NCBI GenBank assembly: GCA_014874365.1
Contig: JACWAH010000010.1
Location: 94,139-158,138 of the forward strand
DNA from: Thermoplasmatales archaeon
GTDB lineage: Archaea > Thermoplasmatota > Thermoplasmata > Thermoplasmatales > Thermoplasmataceae
Length of the DNA: 64,000 nt
Direction: 5' to 3'
The notes under the pieces were generated by a model, which made no database searches, had not been told where the DNA came from, and was given only the letters and a program-made list of their open reading frames with translations. Shown here piece by piece: positions 8,758 through 16,642 of this stretch. Both the position numbers and the translations under genes were made by a program. Numbering within the stretch: position 1 is the first letter of the stretch; every line of letters starts with the position of its first letter.

Positions 8758-9784
8758 TCTGGTACCCCCGCAGAACTCCTCTGCCAGCGATCTTTCTTCC
8801 TATTACGTTTACAAGTAGTGAAACACCCATCAACGCAAGAGCAGCTTCGGCAAAAGCTGCAGTCGTCATACCCGACTGATCAAAGAATGCACTGTCCAAC
8901 TGTGCTGCTATATATGCAGCAACTGTACTCACATTTGAAAACAGATTGGATGGGACAAGAAGCAACGCAGAAGTTACCATAAGAACAGCCATCGTTTCGC
9001 CCAGGGCTCTTCCCAAGCCAAGGAGCGCACCGCCATAGGTTGCAGCTTTAGAGTGGTGCACCAGCAGGTATTTTCCCATCTCCCACCTGGTTCCCCCCAA
9101 TGAGTATATTCCATCCTTAATTTCCTTGGGTGCAGTTTCAAAACTATTAGTCATGACGGCGGTGATAATCGGAATAATCATGATACTCAATATTAACGCT
9201 CCAGCAAGGAGGCCCTGGCCGGGATAATACGCCCGGCCTGATATTTCGCTTGTAAACACTCCGCCTATCAACGGTATTCCGCTGAAATGAGTGCCTATCC
9301 ACGGTTCTACTGTATTCTGTAGCCAGGGAATCAAAACCAACAATCCCCAGAAACCGTAGACGACGCTCGGAATACCGGCAAATAACTCTATGAAAGAGAT
9401 AAGTGTCCCTCTTATCTTCTTAGGCATGTATAGCTCAACATTCAGGGTTACAAAGAAACTGACTGGAAAAGCTATCAATAATGCAATGAGTGAGATCAGA
9501 ACCGTGCCAAGAACAAGAGGATATATCCCGTAAACTGCCCCGGACTGATATGAGATGCCATTATTATGCAGGATCACGCCGGAAGATCCATCGTTCCATA
9601 TTTTTGAAGTGAAAAAATTTAAGCCGTTGTATATAATTGAAGGAAATGAATAGTATAACAAAAAAGTTACAACCGAGGCTATTATAAAAGCAGGGACTAA
9701 TGCCATAATTAAGATTAATGCTTTAAAAGAAAAATTCTTTAAATTAAAAAATGGGTTAAGTTGTTCCATTAAATCAGCACTCAA
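8750..9784 (-). CDS. pstC: Phosphate ABC transporter permease PstC
   Basis: A 344-residue permease with six or more hydrophobic helices. The PstC pattern IELFAGIPSVVYGFWGL near residue 120 and the coupling loop EIKDGIYSLGGTRWEMGKYLLVHHSKAA followed by ALGRALGETMAVLMV identify the subunit. The start codon overlaps the pstS stop (ATGA), and the end overlaps pstA. It forms the phosphate pore together with PstA. Confidence 0.93.
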   Translation of the reverse strand: MSADLMEQLNPFFNLKNFSFKALILIMALVPAFIIASVVTFLLYYSFPSIIYNGLNFFTSKIWNDGSSGVILHNNGISYQSGAVYGIYPLVLGTVLISLIALLIAFPVSFFVTLNVELYMPKKIRGTLISFIELFAGIPSVVYGFWGLLVLIPWLQNTVEPWIGTHFSGIPLIGGVFTSEISGRAYYPGQGLLAGALILSIMIIPIITAVMTNSFETAPKEIKDGIYSLGGTRWEMGKYLLVHHSKAATYGGALLGLGRALGETMAVLMVTSALLLVPSNLFSNVSTVAAYIAAQLDSAFFDQSGMTTAAFAEAALALMGVSLLVNVIGRKIAGRGVLRGYQND

Positions 9785-10866
9785 CCAGTTATCAGTTCGA
9801 TCAAGGGCATTGTTATCCCCGTCACCACGCTGCTTGGAAGTGGAACCAGATCAAGTCCGGACAGGAAATTTGTCAAACTGCTTCCACCAGAACTTGAGAC
9901 CACCCAGAACATAAATACCTGCATTGCCGCTGCAATCTGGAAACTGGGTTGCACTTTCTGAACTACGATGTATTCCATGTCAGCTATAGGGTAAGAAGTG
10001 GCGCCTGGGGCAAACTGCAATGCTATGGTGCCGTTAGAAGGGATCAGGCTCAGGTACTGATTCGCAGCCTGCTGCACGTTTGCAATTGTTGGAGCAACGT
10101 AATTTCCCGCAGCGTTAAGCAAGTCAGCAATTCCGAAGCCATCTGCTTTCACTGTAGAAGTATATGTTGCAGCGATGTACGTGATAGTGTATGGTGTGTT
10201 TTTCATCACGCCAATAAGTCCGGTGTTCTGTGCTCCAGTCTTCTCCTGCGGCAGCGTTGGCCATGAAGGATTAGTGCTCGTTCCTACGGCAGAAGCCCAT
10301 GAGGCATTCCCTTTGGTCAGGTACGAAGAAAACATAAAGGAATCGCCGCTTCCGTCGGACCTGACAATTGGAATTATCGCATTTCCAGGAAGATGTACTC
10401 CAGGATTCGCAGCTTGTATCGCAGTGTCATTCCAGGAAGTTATTGTGCCCATGTATATGCCTGCAATTATTCCGGCTGATAGATTCAAAGTAACGCTGTT
10501 AAGTCCGGGTATATTGTAACATATGTACTGATATGAAATCAGTATCGGAATATTCTCAACACCTGCTGGAATTGCTCCCTGTATGTAAGCATCCGATGCC
10601 CCAAAATTGGCAAGACCCTTTTCAGCCTGTGAAATCCCAGTACCGCTCCCTGTTGATGCAGGTGATATGGTGACTGATGACTGGACTTTGGTAAAATTTG
10701 GTCCCCATAGGTTGAACGCAGGGTACAAAAGACTGGATCCTGTTTCCGAGAGTGCCACGGTTGAAGAGCTGGTTCCAGAATTGCCATGGAGCTCGTAGCC
10801 CGCAAATCCGGAAACCACAATCAGTACCGCAAACACAATTGCTTTCACTATATTTCGTCTGTTCAT
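9781..10866 (-). CDS. pstS: Phosphate-binding protein PstS
   Basis: The 361-residue extracytoplasmic phosphate receptor is first in the pst operon. An N-terminal hydrophobic helix (about residues 9-24, VKAIVFAVLIVVSGFAGYEL) anchors it to the membrane. The phosphate-binding signatures are ETGSSLLYPAFNLW near residue 41, STGSGTGI near residue 71 and the VRSDGSGDSFMFSSYL motif near residue 168. Archaeal cells lack a periplasm, so an anchored receptor fits. The gene has a TATA-like element about 30 nt upstream and an inverted repeat beyond that. Confidence 0.93.
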   Translation of the reverse strand: MNRRNIVKAIVFAVLIVVSGFAGYELHGNSGTSSSTVALSETGSSLLYPAFNLWGPNFTKVQSSVTISPASTGSGTGISQAEKGLANFGASDAYIQGAIPAGVENIPILISYQYICYNIPGLNSVTLNLSAGIIAGIYMGTITSWNDTAIQAANPGVHLPGNAIIPIVRSDGSGDSFMFSSYLTKGNASWASAVGTSTNPSWPTLPQEKTGAQNTGLIGVMKNTPYTITYIAATYTSTVKADGFGIADLLNAAGNYVAPTIANVQQAANQYLSLIPSNGTIALQFAPGATSYPIADMEYIVVQKVQPSFQIAAAMQVFMFWVVSSSGGSSLTNFLSGLDLVPLPSSVVTGITMPLIELITG

Positions 10867-10896
10867 GTGGTTATCATTTGTGCAATAAGACTACTG

Positions 10897-10943
10897 TATA
10901 AATAGAATCTGTACATAGTATATATAGTTACAATATCTATATA
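10897..10943 (-). promoter_or_regulatory. pst operon promoter with upstream inverted repeat
   Basis: On the minus strand a TATA-like box (TATTTATA, 10897-10904) lies about 30-38 nt before the pstS start, so the transcript would have a very short leader. Just upstream is an inverted repeat, TATATAG (10921-10927) and CTATATA (10937-10943), separated by 9 nt. A dyad placed upstream of the TATA box would suit a regulator acting on basal transcription. The obvious candidate is the AbrB-PhoU protein at 37832-38803, by inference only. The AT-rich halves could also arise by chance. Confidence 0.45.
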
Positions 10944-11281
10944 GCTGAGTATATTGCGGTATGTAATGATATTTCCATGACACGGTTATTGTATGTCCAA
11001 TAAAAATTCAACAGACCTCTGAAACACCGGGCTGTTAATCGCCCCATCGACCTTTTGAGTGTGTTACTTTTCTCCCACTCATTCTCTGACCAGGTCTTTC
11101 ACAAATTGCCATAGAAATAAAACAGGCAGCGCCCATTCAATGGCGCGATACTGCTTTTCCCATAAACGTCTTTCTCTCCTGGCAATTCCAAAAATGGAAT
11201 ACCAACATGAAAGTGCGATGGCTCACTGAAATTAGATTATAAATAAAGAGGAGGGGAAAACCCTCCTAAATGCTCCAACGT
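10944..11281. other. Intergenic stretch without a recognised gene
   Basis: About 340 nt between the pst promoter and the end of the DUF981-like gene. The minus strand holds a short open stretch at about 11100-11190 that reads as protein-like (AIEWALPVLFLWQFVKDLVRE), but no start codon lies in frame ahead of it and it ends quickly, so it may be a gene fragment. No RNA gene, repeat array or terminator was recognised. Confidence 0.5.
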
Positions 11282-11905
11282 TTACGGTGCGTGCTGGATG
11301 TGACTGCCTATAGCGGTGATACCGCCGTATGCGGAAGCAACCAATGCCAGCACTATCTCCAGGAAAAAGATAATAAGTATAAGGTTGGCGAGCCAGGTGC
11401 TCTTCTCTCTCGAAGGCAGAATGTCATAAATCAGACTCACCGGGTAAACCAGTATGCCGAACACACCATACCCTACGTAAAGCAGAAGTGTTTCAAAAGC
11501 CTGCGCGGGGTGGGGTAGGTTGTTTATGTAACCAAAATACCCATATACTATGGCCAAGAATCCAACGAAAAGTGCAAAGATACCTGGGAACTGTAGCTTG
11601 TAATCTTTAAGCACAGAAACTGCAAACACAAGGGTCACCATGCCCAGCAACAGGAACGGATCCCCGAAGAATATGTCGTATTGACCCGGTAACGGCCATG
11701 TGAACTCTTGGAAGAGTCCAATCAACAGGATTACAGAGCCCAGGATAAACAATGGGTACCCCGCAGGGGACATGGCTGATCTCAAATTCTTCGTTCCATT
11801 CTTTCTGTATTCCAGGAATACCGCTGCTATGGTGTACAGGGTAAGTACGCTCACCATGGTCACCAAGAAATATTCCAGACCTAAGTCATCTATGAATGTC
11901 GTCAT
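11282..11905 (-). CDS. DUF981-like multi-pass membrane protein
   Basis: A 207-residue protein with six to seven hydrophobic helices and short loops. The arrangement, with GDPFLLLGMVTLVFAVSVL in the middle and PAQAFETLLLYVGYGVFGIL later, resembles the DUF981 family found in Thermoplasma relatives and some other archaea and bacteria; function is unknown. It is a single gene. The 295 nt between it and the regulator upstream (11906-12200) contain a promoter-like region and nothing else that was recognised. The family assignment is from memory of the pattern and should be checked. Confidence 0.6.
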   Translation of the reverse strand: MTTFIDDLGLEYFLVTMVSVLTLYTIAAVFLEYRKNGTKNLRSAMSPAGYPLFILGSVILLIGLFQEFTWPLPGQYDIFFGDPFLLLGMVTLVFAVSVLKDYKLQFPGIFALFVGFLAIVYGYFGYINNLPHPAQAFETLLLYVGYGVFGILVYPVSLIYDILPSREKSTWLANLILIIFFLEIVLALVASAYGGITAIGSHIQHAP

Positions 11906-12200
11906 ATTTGTTACCGAGCGATGATTGGATTGACGGTATTTAAAGTGAGACCTAATTCATAAGGGTATAAACTACATATTTACCTGTGATAGATAATTGG
12001 CATCTTACCAGTAAGCGAGTCGGCATGGGTTATTTTGATAAAGATCAAATCTGTGCTTGGTTTTTAGGCCAGAGGAAAAATCGCCCAAGGACCCGTGATT
12101 AAAAGCCTCAATTGCGATAATGGTTGCATCAGATTACAGGCTGTGCAGAGTATTAATAAAAACTCTAATGGAACTGCGCAACTTTGAAGCAACCGTGACC

Positions 12201-12833
12201 CTATTGTAAAACTTCTTCCCCGTTTCTTTCCAGATAGAATAAAATTGCTTTCTTGGTTCCTCTTCGGATGGATTCCGAAAGAGACGAGGGTGAAACGCCA
12301 ACGATTTTTGCCAGTTCGGTCAGGGACATCCTGTCGTCGCACTCGAAGTAGTTCTTTTCAAGTGCAACTTCTATGAACTTTTTCTCTTTCTCGGTCATCT
12401 GTTTGTGGAGCAGTGGATTTTCGCTGACAATTCTGTATTCGATTTCAGAATCCTTCAGGTGGGATTTCAATAATCTGAGGTCAGCTTTCGTAGGAACTAC
12501 AATCCTGATCTGCAACATCTTAGTCCCGATGGTTGCGCTCCCAACAATCTCGACAAATGGTAATCTGGAGAATAGTGCACAGGCTTTACAGCTACAGCTT
12601 TCTGCCCACACTTCTCCCTTCTTTGTGGATCTTGTTTTAATATACTGCGATGAAAGAACTGATACTATGTCACATACATTCGCTGCCTTAATCGAATGGA
12701 GCGTGCGATCAGGCCTTACCGACAGGCGATCAATTGTACATTCGATTCCAGGGAGTGCGTTAACTACCAGGCAATCGTCCCTGACTAATTCCAGAACCAC
12801 TTCAGTCATAAATTTTGATGCCATCGGGATCAT
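12201..12833 (-). CDS. Bat-type HTH regulator with CxCxxC motif, divergent from dsr cluster
   Basis: The C-terminal part carries the HTH_10 (bacterio-opsin activator) domain, TEKEKKFIEVALEKNYFECDDRMSLTELAKIVGVSPSSLSESIRRG split over about 50 residues. The N-terminal sensory part includes the motif CSCKAC (CxCxxC), a plausible metal, Fe-S or thiol redox site. The open frame extends to 12905, but the ATG at 12833 is preferred because a TTTAAA box at 12852-12857 lies about 20 nt upstream, giving a leaderless 210-residue product. It is divergent from dsrC, so control of the sulfite reductase cluster is the natural inference. Confidence 0.75.
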   Translation of the reverse strand: MIPMASKFMTEVVLELVRDDCLVVNALPGIECTIDRLSVRPDRTLHSIKAANVCDIVSVLSSQYIKTRSTKKGEVWAESCSCKACALFSRLPFVEIVGSATIGTKMLQIRIVVPTKADLRLLKSHLKDSEIEYRIVSENPLLHKQMTEKEKKFIEVALEKNYFECDDRMSLTELAKIVGVSPSSLSESIRRGTKKAILFYLERNGEEVLQ

Positions 12834-12846
12834 AAAAGAATTGTAT

Positions 12847-12973
12847 GTACGTTTAAAACGACATAACCTAACATCTAAACACAGTTCAATACTCTCAAGG
12901 AACAAATTGGCTCACAGGTGAGGTATCCTTCTTATGAGTGGTGTTAGTATATATTCTCTGGGGCGAATTTGCA
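12847..12973. promoter_or_regulatory. Divergent promoter region between the regulator and dsrC
   Basis: Two TATA-like elements face away from each other. TTTAAA at 12852-12857 serves the minus-strand regulator, and AGTATATATT at 12946-12955 lies about 20 nt before the dsrC ATG at 12974. Both distances suit leaderless transcripts. The roughly 90 nt between the boxes is the likely control region for the dsr cluster. No clear palindrome was seen in it. Confidence 0.5.
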
Positions 12974-13324
12974 ATGGGCGATGAAGATAATGCTGGATTT
13001 GTAATGGTGAAAGATTCTAACGGCAATGACAAGAAAATAGCCGTCGACGAGGACGGTTTTCTGCTTAATCCTAAAGACTGGTGTCCGGGATTTGTAGACG
13101 CAGTAGCCAAACAGGAGGCAGTTGAAACCCTGACTGACGAGCACTGGAAAATCATCAATTATCTAAGAGATTACTTTACAAAATTTGACAGCTGTCCTCC
13201 GATAAGGATGCTTGTTAAAAATACCGGAACAGAACTGAAGAAGATTTATCAACTATTTCCAACAGGGCCGGCCAAGGGAGCCTGCAGACTGGCAGGGGCG
13301 CCTAAACCTACAGGATGCGTGTAA
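12974..13324 (+). CDS. dsrC: DsrC sulfur carrier of dissimilatory sulfite reductase
   Basis: A 116-residue DsrC/TusE protein. The C-terminal arm reads GPAKGAC...PKPTGCV and holds both redox cysteines, C104 and the penultimate C115, 11 residues apart as in true DsrC; TusE relatives keep only the last one. Both cysteines are needed to form the DsrC trisulfide during sulfite reduction. The family segment FDSCPPIRMLVKNTG is also present. The frame is open from 12938, but the ATG at 12974 is chosen for its TATA spacing and because the protein then starts MGDEDNAGF like its relatives. It opens the dsr cluster. Confidence 0.93.
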   Translation: MGDEDNAGFVMVKDSNGNDKKIAVDEDGFLLNPKDWCPGFVDAVAKQEAVETLTDEHWKIINYLRDYFTKFDSCPPIRMLVKNTGTELKKIYQLFPTGPAKGACRLAGAPKPTGCV

Positions 13325-13326
13325 TC

Positions 13327-13626
13327 ATGATATATCTTACCTGCCCTGTCTGCGGATATGCAATTGACATAATGCGAGACGAGGAAATAAATAATCCAGT
13401 AAAAGCGAAACGCCTGAAATACCTTACCACGAGAGATCAGGTATGCCCGAATTGCGTCAACACAATCGGGAAATGCGAGAGGATTGAGGCTAAAGAAAAT
13501 GAAATTCCGGTAATGAGGGTGGAAGTACACGAGGCGGAGAAAGACAAGTTCGTGGATTTCTGCAGAAAGAGCGGATACGCAGTCGGGACCGCTTATGCCC
13601 TAAATCACTTTAGAGAGGTGAAATAG
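13327..13626 (+). CDS. Small zinc-ribbon protein in the dsr cluster, function unknown
   Basis: A 99-residue protein lying between dsrC and dsrA. It has two CxxC pairs: CPVCG at its N-terminus and CPNC near residue 42, which could form one zinc ribbon. Single cysteines follow near residues 49 and 82. The C-terminal half is charged, with KDKFVDFCRKSGYAVGTAYALNHF. It starts 2 nt after the dsrC stop and its own stop overlaps the dsrA GTG start by 1 nt, so it is made together with the reductase subunits. It is not DsrD by size or sequence. I do not recognise a family; a role in reductase assembly, sulfur transfer or regulation is inference. Confidence 0.8.
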   Translation: MIYLTCPVCGYAIDIMRDEEINNPVKAKRLKYLTTRDQVCPNCVNTIGKCERIEAKENEIPVMRVEVHEAEKDKFVDFCRKSGYAVGTAYALNHFREVK

Positions 13627-14804
13627 TGACGGAAGTACCTGAAGAGGTAAAAAAAGGAAGAGAGATTGTAAAGGAGATTGAAAGAGGAAGCTGGCCGAAT
13701 TTCTTGAAGGAAGCTGAGAAGACCAGATATCCAGTTGATCTGTACGGGGCCTCGCTTTATCTTAAGAGGGACTTGTTCACAACTGGTGGATACGTGTCTG
13801 TCCCAGGTGCACCAACCGGTATCTTAATGAGAGTTACAAGCAGGCCCGATATTGGAGAAAGTACCAATGTCGTAAGGGTCCTGCTGCCCTCGGGAAATTT
13901 CATAACTTCTGACATGATGGACAAGTTTTGTGATTTTGCCGATAAGTTCGGTGTAGGAATGGTGCATGCTCTAAGCACAGGCCAAAATGTCGAGATACCA
14001 GGAATTCCCAAGGACAGGATACGCGAGTTCGTAACCGAATTCAGGGATGCTGGACTCGAGATCGGTTCGACCGGTGATGCATTCAGGAACACCACCACCT
14101 GTGTTGGCGCTACGCTATGCGAATACGCAAACATGGACACAATGGGAATGAGGGACGAATTTTACGACAAGTTCAACGACTACGCCAAGTATCCAACTTT
14201 CCCGCATAAAATGAAGCTGAAAATATCAGGTTGCCCGCTTGACTGTGCAAGAACCACCCAGAAAGCTGACATTGGAGTAGTAGGTTCATGGGTAGGGGCA
14301 CCAATTGTGGATAACAAAATGATATCCTCCATGCCAAAAGAGAAAGTGGATGCAATAGTAAACTCCTGCCCGACATTGGCCATATCAAGGGAAAATGGTG
14401 GAATCTCCATAAAGGGAGAAGACTGCATACAGTGTATGAAATGCCTCAGGAATGGGGAAGGAGCAATAAAACCTGGGGACAAGAAGACTTTCCTAATCTA
14501 CGTGGGAGGAAAGTTGAGAGGAAAGAAGGGGCCGCTCACTTCAAAGCTTCTAATGAGGGTGGATACCAAGGAAGAGGTAATGGAGAAACTGGAGAAAATA
14601 GTGGAAGCTTTCACGGACCACGCTGCAAGGAAGGAAAGACTCGGGGACCTGATTTTCAGGATCGGAATGAAAGGATTGCTTGAACTTCTGGAAATGAAGC
14701 TACAGGCATTGAACGTCAAGGATCTGAGAACCAACGTATTCTATCCAGTAAGCGAGGAAGAAAGGCAGGAAATTGCGAACGACCTTGCAGGGAGGGGAAA
14801 GTAA
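13626..14804 (+). CDS. dsrA: Dissimilatory sulfite reductase alpha subunit
   Basis: This 392-residue subunit belongs to the siroheme enzyme that reduces sulfite with six electrons in the cytoplasm, working with DsrB and DsrC. The cluster/siroheme ligands are C159 and C165 (TTCVGATLC) and C203 and C207 (GCPLDC). An inserted ferredoxin domain has C248, C267, C270 and C273. The typical KALRPGD-like segment appears as GAIKPGDKKTFLIYVGGK. It is somewhat shorter than many bacterial DsrA proteins (about 420-440). GTG start, 1-nt overlap with the zinc-ribbon gene, and 1-nt overlap with dsrB. The inserted ferredoxin and the DsrB, DsrC and DsrMK neighbours separate it from assimilatory-type enzymes. 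Confidence 0.93.
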   Translation: MTEVPEEVKKGREIVKEIERGSWPNFLKEAEKTRYPVDLYGASLYLKRDLFTTGGYVSVPGAPTGILMRVTSRPDIGESTNVVRVLLPSGNFITSDMMDKFCDFADKFGVGMVHALSTGQNVEIPGIPKDRIREFVTEFRDAGLEIGSTGDAFRNTTTCVGATLCEYANMDTMGMRDEFYDKFNDYAKYPTFPHKMKLKISGCPLDCARTTQKADIGVVGSWVGAPIVDNKMISSMPKEKVDAIVNSCPTLAISRENGGISIKGEDCIQCMKCLRNGEGAIKPGDKKTFLIYVGGKLRGKKGPLTSKLLMRVDTKEEVMEKLEKIVEAFTDHAARKERLGDLIFRIGMKGLLELLEMKLQALNVKDLRTNVFYPVSEEERQEIANDLAGRGK

Positions 14805-15874
14805 TGACAGAACGACCCGAGGGACCACCAAGACCATACCTTAACTTTGTACCCGACTACGTGAAAGACTCCATAGGAAAATGGGTCACCCACAAGATGC
14901 AGGAAGGGGGAATAATTGAACACATTGACTCAAGAGGGAAGAAAGTATACACTGTCAAGGCAGCTTCTACCCCCAATGGCAGGTACAGTACAATTACAAT
15001 GAGACAGATCACTGCTCTTGCCAGGAAATACGCTGGAGCCACAATGAGGTTTACCCAGGGACTCAACATGGAGTTCATTGTTGGAAGCCTCGAAAAGGCA
15101 AAGGCATTGAAGCAGGAACTCAAAGAACTTGGATTTCCGGTCGGGGGATGGAAAGAACACCTCTGGAGTCTTACAAGCTGTGCAGGCTACTTCCACTGTG
15201 CGCTTGCCGCAACTGATGCACCTTCCGTAATCCAGAACATTGCGAACAGCCTTTCCAGGTATTTCGACGAAGAGGAACTGCCCGCAAAACTAACCATTGC
15301 TGGATCCGGATGTCCTAGCTCTTGCGGAGGCAGCTTCCTGACGGACATTTCAATTAATGGGATTCACACGGAGATACCGGTAATTACGGAAAACGTGAAA
15401 AACTGCGATCTTCAGGGTACGGCCTTTACCTGCCCGGTTGGCGCTATACAACTTAAGACCCTGCCGGATGGCGGGAAAACAATTGAGATCAGGGAAAGTC
15501 TTTGCATAGGTTGCGGGCTTTGTGTCGGGGCCTGCGGGGGAATTATCTTCCAGACTCCGGAAAAAACGGATGGACACGCGATTTCCATTGGCGGAAAGGC
15601 ATCGGCTTCAAGATACGGCACCACGCTGGGAAGAATAGTAGTACCATTCATACCCAACGAGCCTCCCCACTACGAGAAGACAATAAGAGTAGTGGAAACA
15701 ATTGTTGAAACCTGGAAAAAGGATGCAAAGAAAGGAGAAAGAATTGCAGACTGGGTTGACAGGATTGGCTGGGAGAAATTCTTTGAAAAGAGCGGCCTTC
15801 CATTCTATCCGCAGAGCATGGATTACCTTGATATCAGGGGTATAACAACCCTTAGAGACGGGAGCGGAAGATAG
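14804..15874 (+). CDS. dsrB: Dissimilatory sulfite reductase beta subunit
   Basis: A 356-residue partner of DsrA. Possible cluster ligands are C126 and C132 (TSCAGYFHC) and C170 and C174 (GCPSSC), and the inserted ferredoxin holds C210, C234, C237, C240 and C244. The DsrB-specific tail reads VVPFIPNEPPHYEKTIRVV, then RIADWVDRIGWEKFFEKSGLPF. As I recall DsrB from sulfate reducers, the first position of the CX5C is not cysteine and the second motif has a CC pair, so the fully cysteine-ligated pattern here looks unusual. ATG overlaps the dsrA stop. The two subunits would form the alpha2beta2 enzyme. Confidence 0.93.
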   Translation: MTERPEGPPRPYLNFVPDYVKDSIGKWVTHKMQEGGIIEHIDSRGKKVYTVKAASTPNGRYSTITMRQITALARKYAGATMRFTQGLNMEFIVGSLEKAKALKQELKELGFPVGGWKEHLWSLTSCAGYFHCALAATDAPSVIQNIANSLSRYFDEEELPAKLTIAGSGCPSSCGGSFLTDISINGIHTEIPVITENVKNCDLQGTAFTCPVGAIQLKTLPDGGKTIEIRESLCIGCGLCVGACGGIIFQTPEKTDGHAISIGGKASASRYGTTLGRIVVPFIPNEPPHYEKTIRVVETIVETWKKDAKKGERIADWVDRIGWEKFFEKSGLPFYPQSMDYLDIRGITTLRDGSGR

Positions 15875-15886
15875 GGAATACGGAAG

Positions 15887-16642
15887 GTGTTGCATTTGGA
15901 CGCCCTGTCTATTTTAATTATTTCCTACGCCTATTTCGCGGTCATATTGCTGGTCACAGGCAGTATCTTCATGGTTGCCAGGTCCATATTCAAGAGCAAG
16001 GGCCCTAACGGCACTTACCTGGGATATCCTTATCTTTTTACCTATCCTGGCCAGGATACCCGCCTAAAAGCTTTCAGGAATATACTTGGAAGGATGTTCC
16101 TGTTTACCAGCGCAAAGGATGACCCTTTTTTGCGATATATCGGACTCGTATTCCACTGGAGTCTCTGGATCATAATCGCTGCACATGCCGATATTGTCCT
16201 GTACCCGTATTTTACTGCAGCCGGAATCTCCGAGAGCACACTTGAAGCGATCGGGGCTTATCTGGGCACATTCTTTGCAATACTTCTGGTAGGTTCCGGC
16301 CTGATCCTCTTTGGAAGGAGGGCTATGGACCCTTACATGAGAAAGATAAGTTATGCATCTGACTATTTTGCAATCCTTCTCATAATTGCCATCGGCATCT
16401 CCGGAATCCTTATGCGCTTCTGGCTTCCAGCCAATTTCGCATACGCGCAGGTGAGCCCGTTTATACTTTCACTTGCATCATTTGCCCCAATTAGTGCACC
16501 GGCTGCAGGGATCTTTGTCACTCACTTCATGCTAACACTCACTTTGTTTGTCTATTTCCCGCTCAGCAAACTGTTGCACCCTTTTGCTTTCTTGACCAAT
16601 CCAACGCTCTATTCGATTTATCATCCTGGTGTTATAAAATGA
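15887..16642 (+). CDS. dsrM: DsrM-like cytochrome b membrane subunit
   Basis: A 251-residue membrane protein of the NarI/DsrM type with about five to six helices. Candidate heme b ligands are the histidines in FHWSLWIIIAAHAD (residues near 86 and 95) and THFMLTL near residue 212. It would oxidise menaquinol and pass electrons to DsrK. It starts at a GTG preceded by GGAAG, 12 nt after dsrB, and its end overlaps dsrK by ATGA. DsrM proteins of about this size from other clusters also pair with DsrK. The extracytoplasmic partners DsrJ, DsrO and DsrP are not in the window. Confidence 0.85.
   Translation: MLHLDALSILIISYAYFAVILLVTGSIFMVARSIFKSKGPNGTYLGYPYLFTYPGQDTRLKAFRNILGRMFLFTSAKDDPFLRYIGLVFHWSLWIIIAAHADIVLYPYFTAAGISESTLEAIGAYLGTFFAILLVGSGLILFGRRAMDPYMRKISYASDYFAILLIIAIGISGILMRFWLPANFAYAQVSPFILSLASFAPISAPAAGIFVTHFMLTLTLFVYFPLSKLLHPFAFLTNPTLYSIYHPGVIK

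Noticed and set aside
11100..11190. Protein-like minus-strand stretch AIEWALPVLFLWQFVKDLVRE
   Set aside because: No start codon in frame ahead of it and it is short; it may be a gene fragment but cannot be called a gene.
13626..15874. Assimilatory or F420-type sulfite reductase
   Set aside because: Two paralogous subunits, each with an inserted ferredoxin domain, beside dsrC with both arm cysteines and dsrMK, fit the dissimilatory enzyme and not the single-subunit types.
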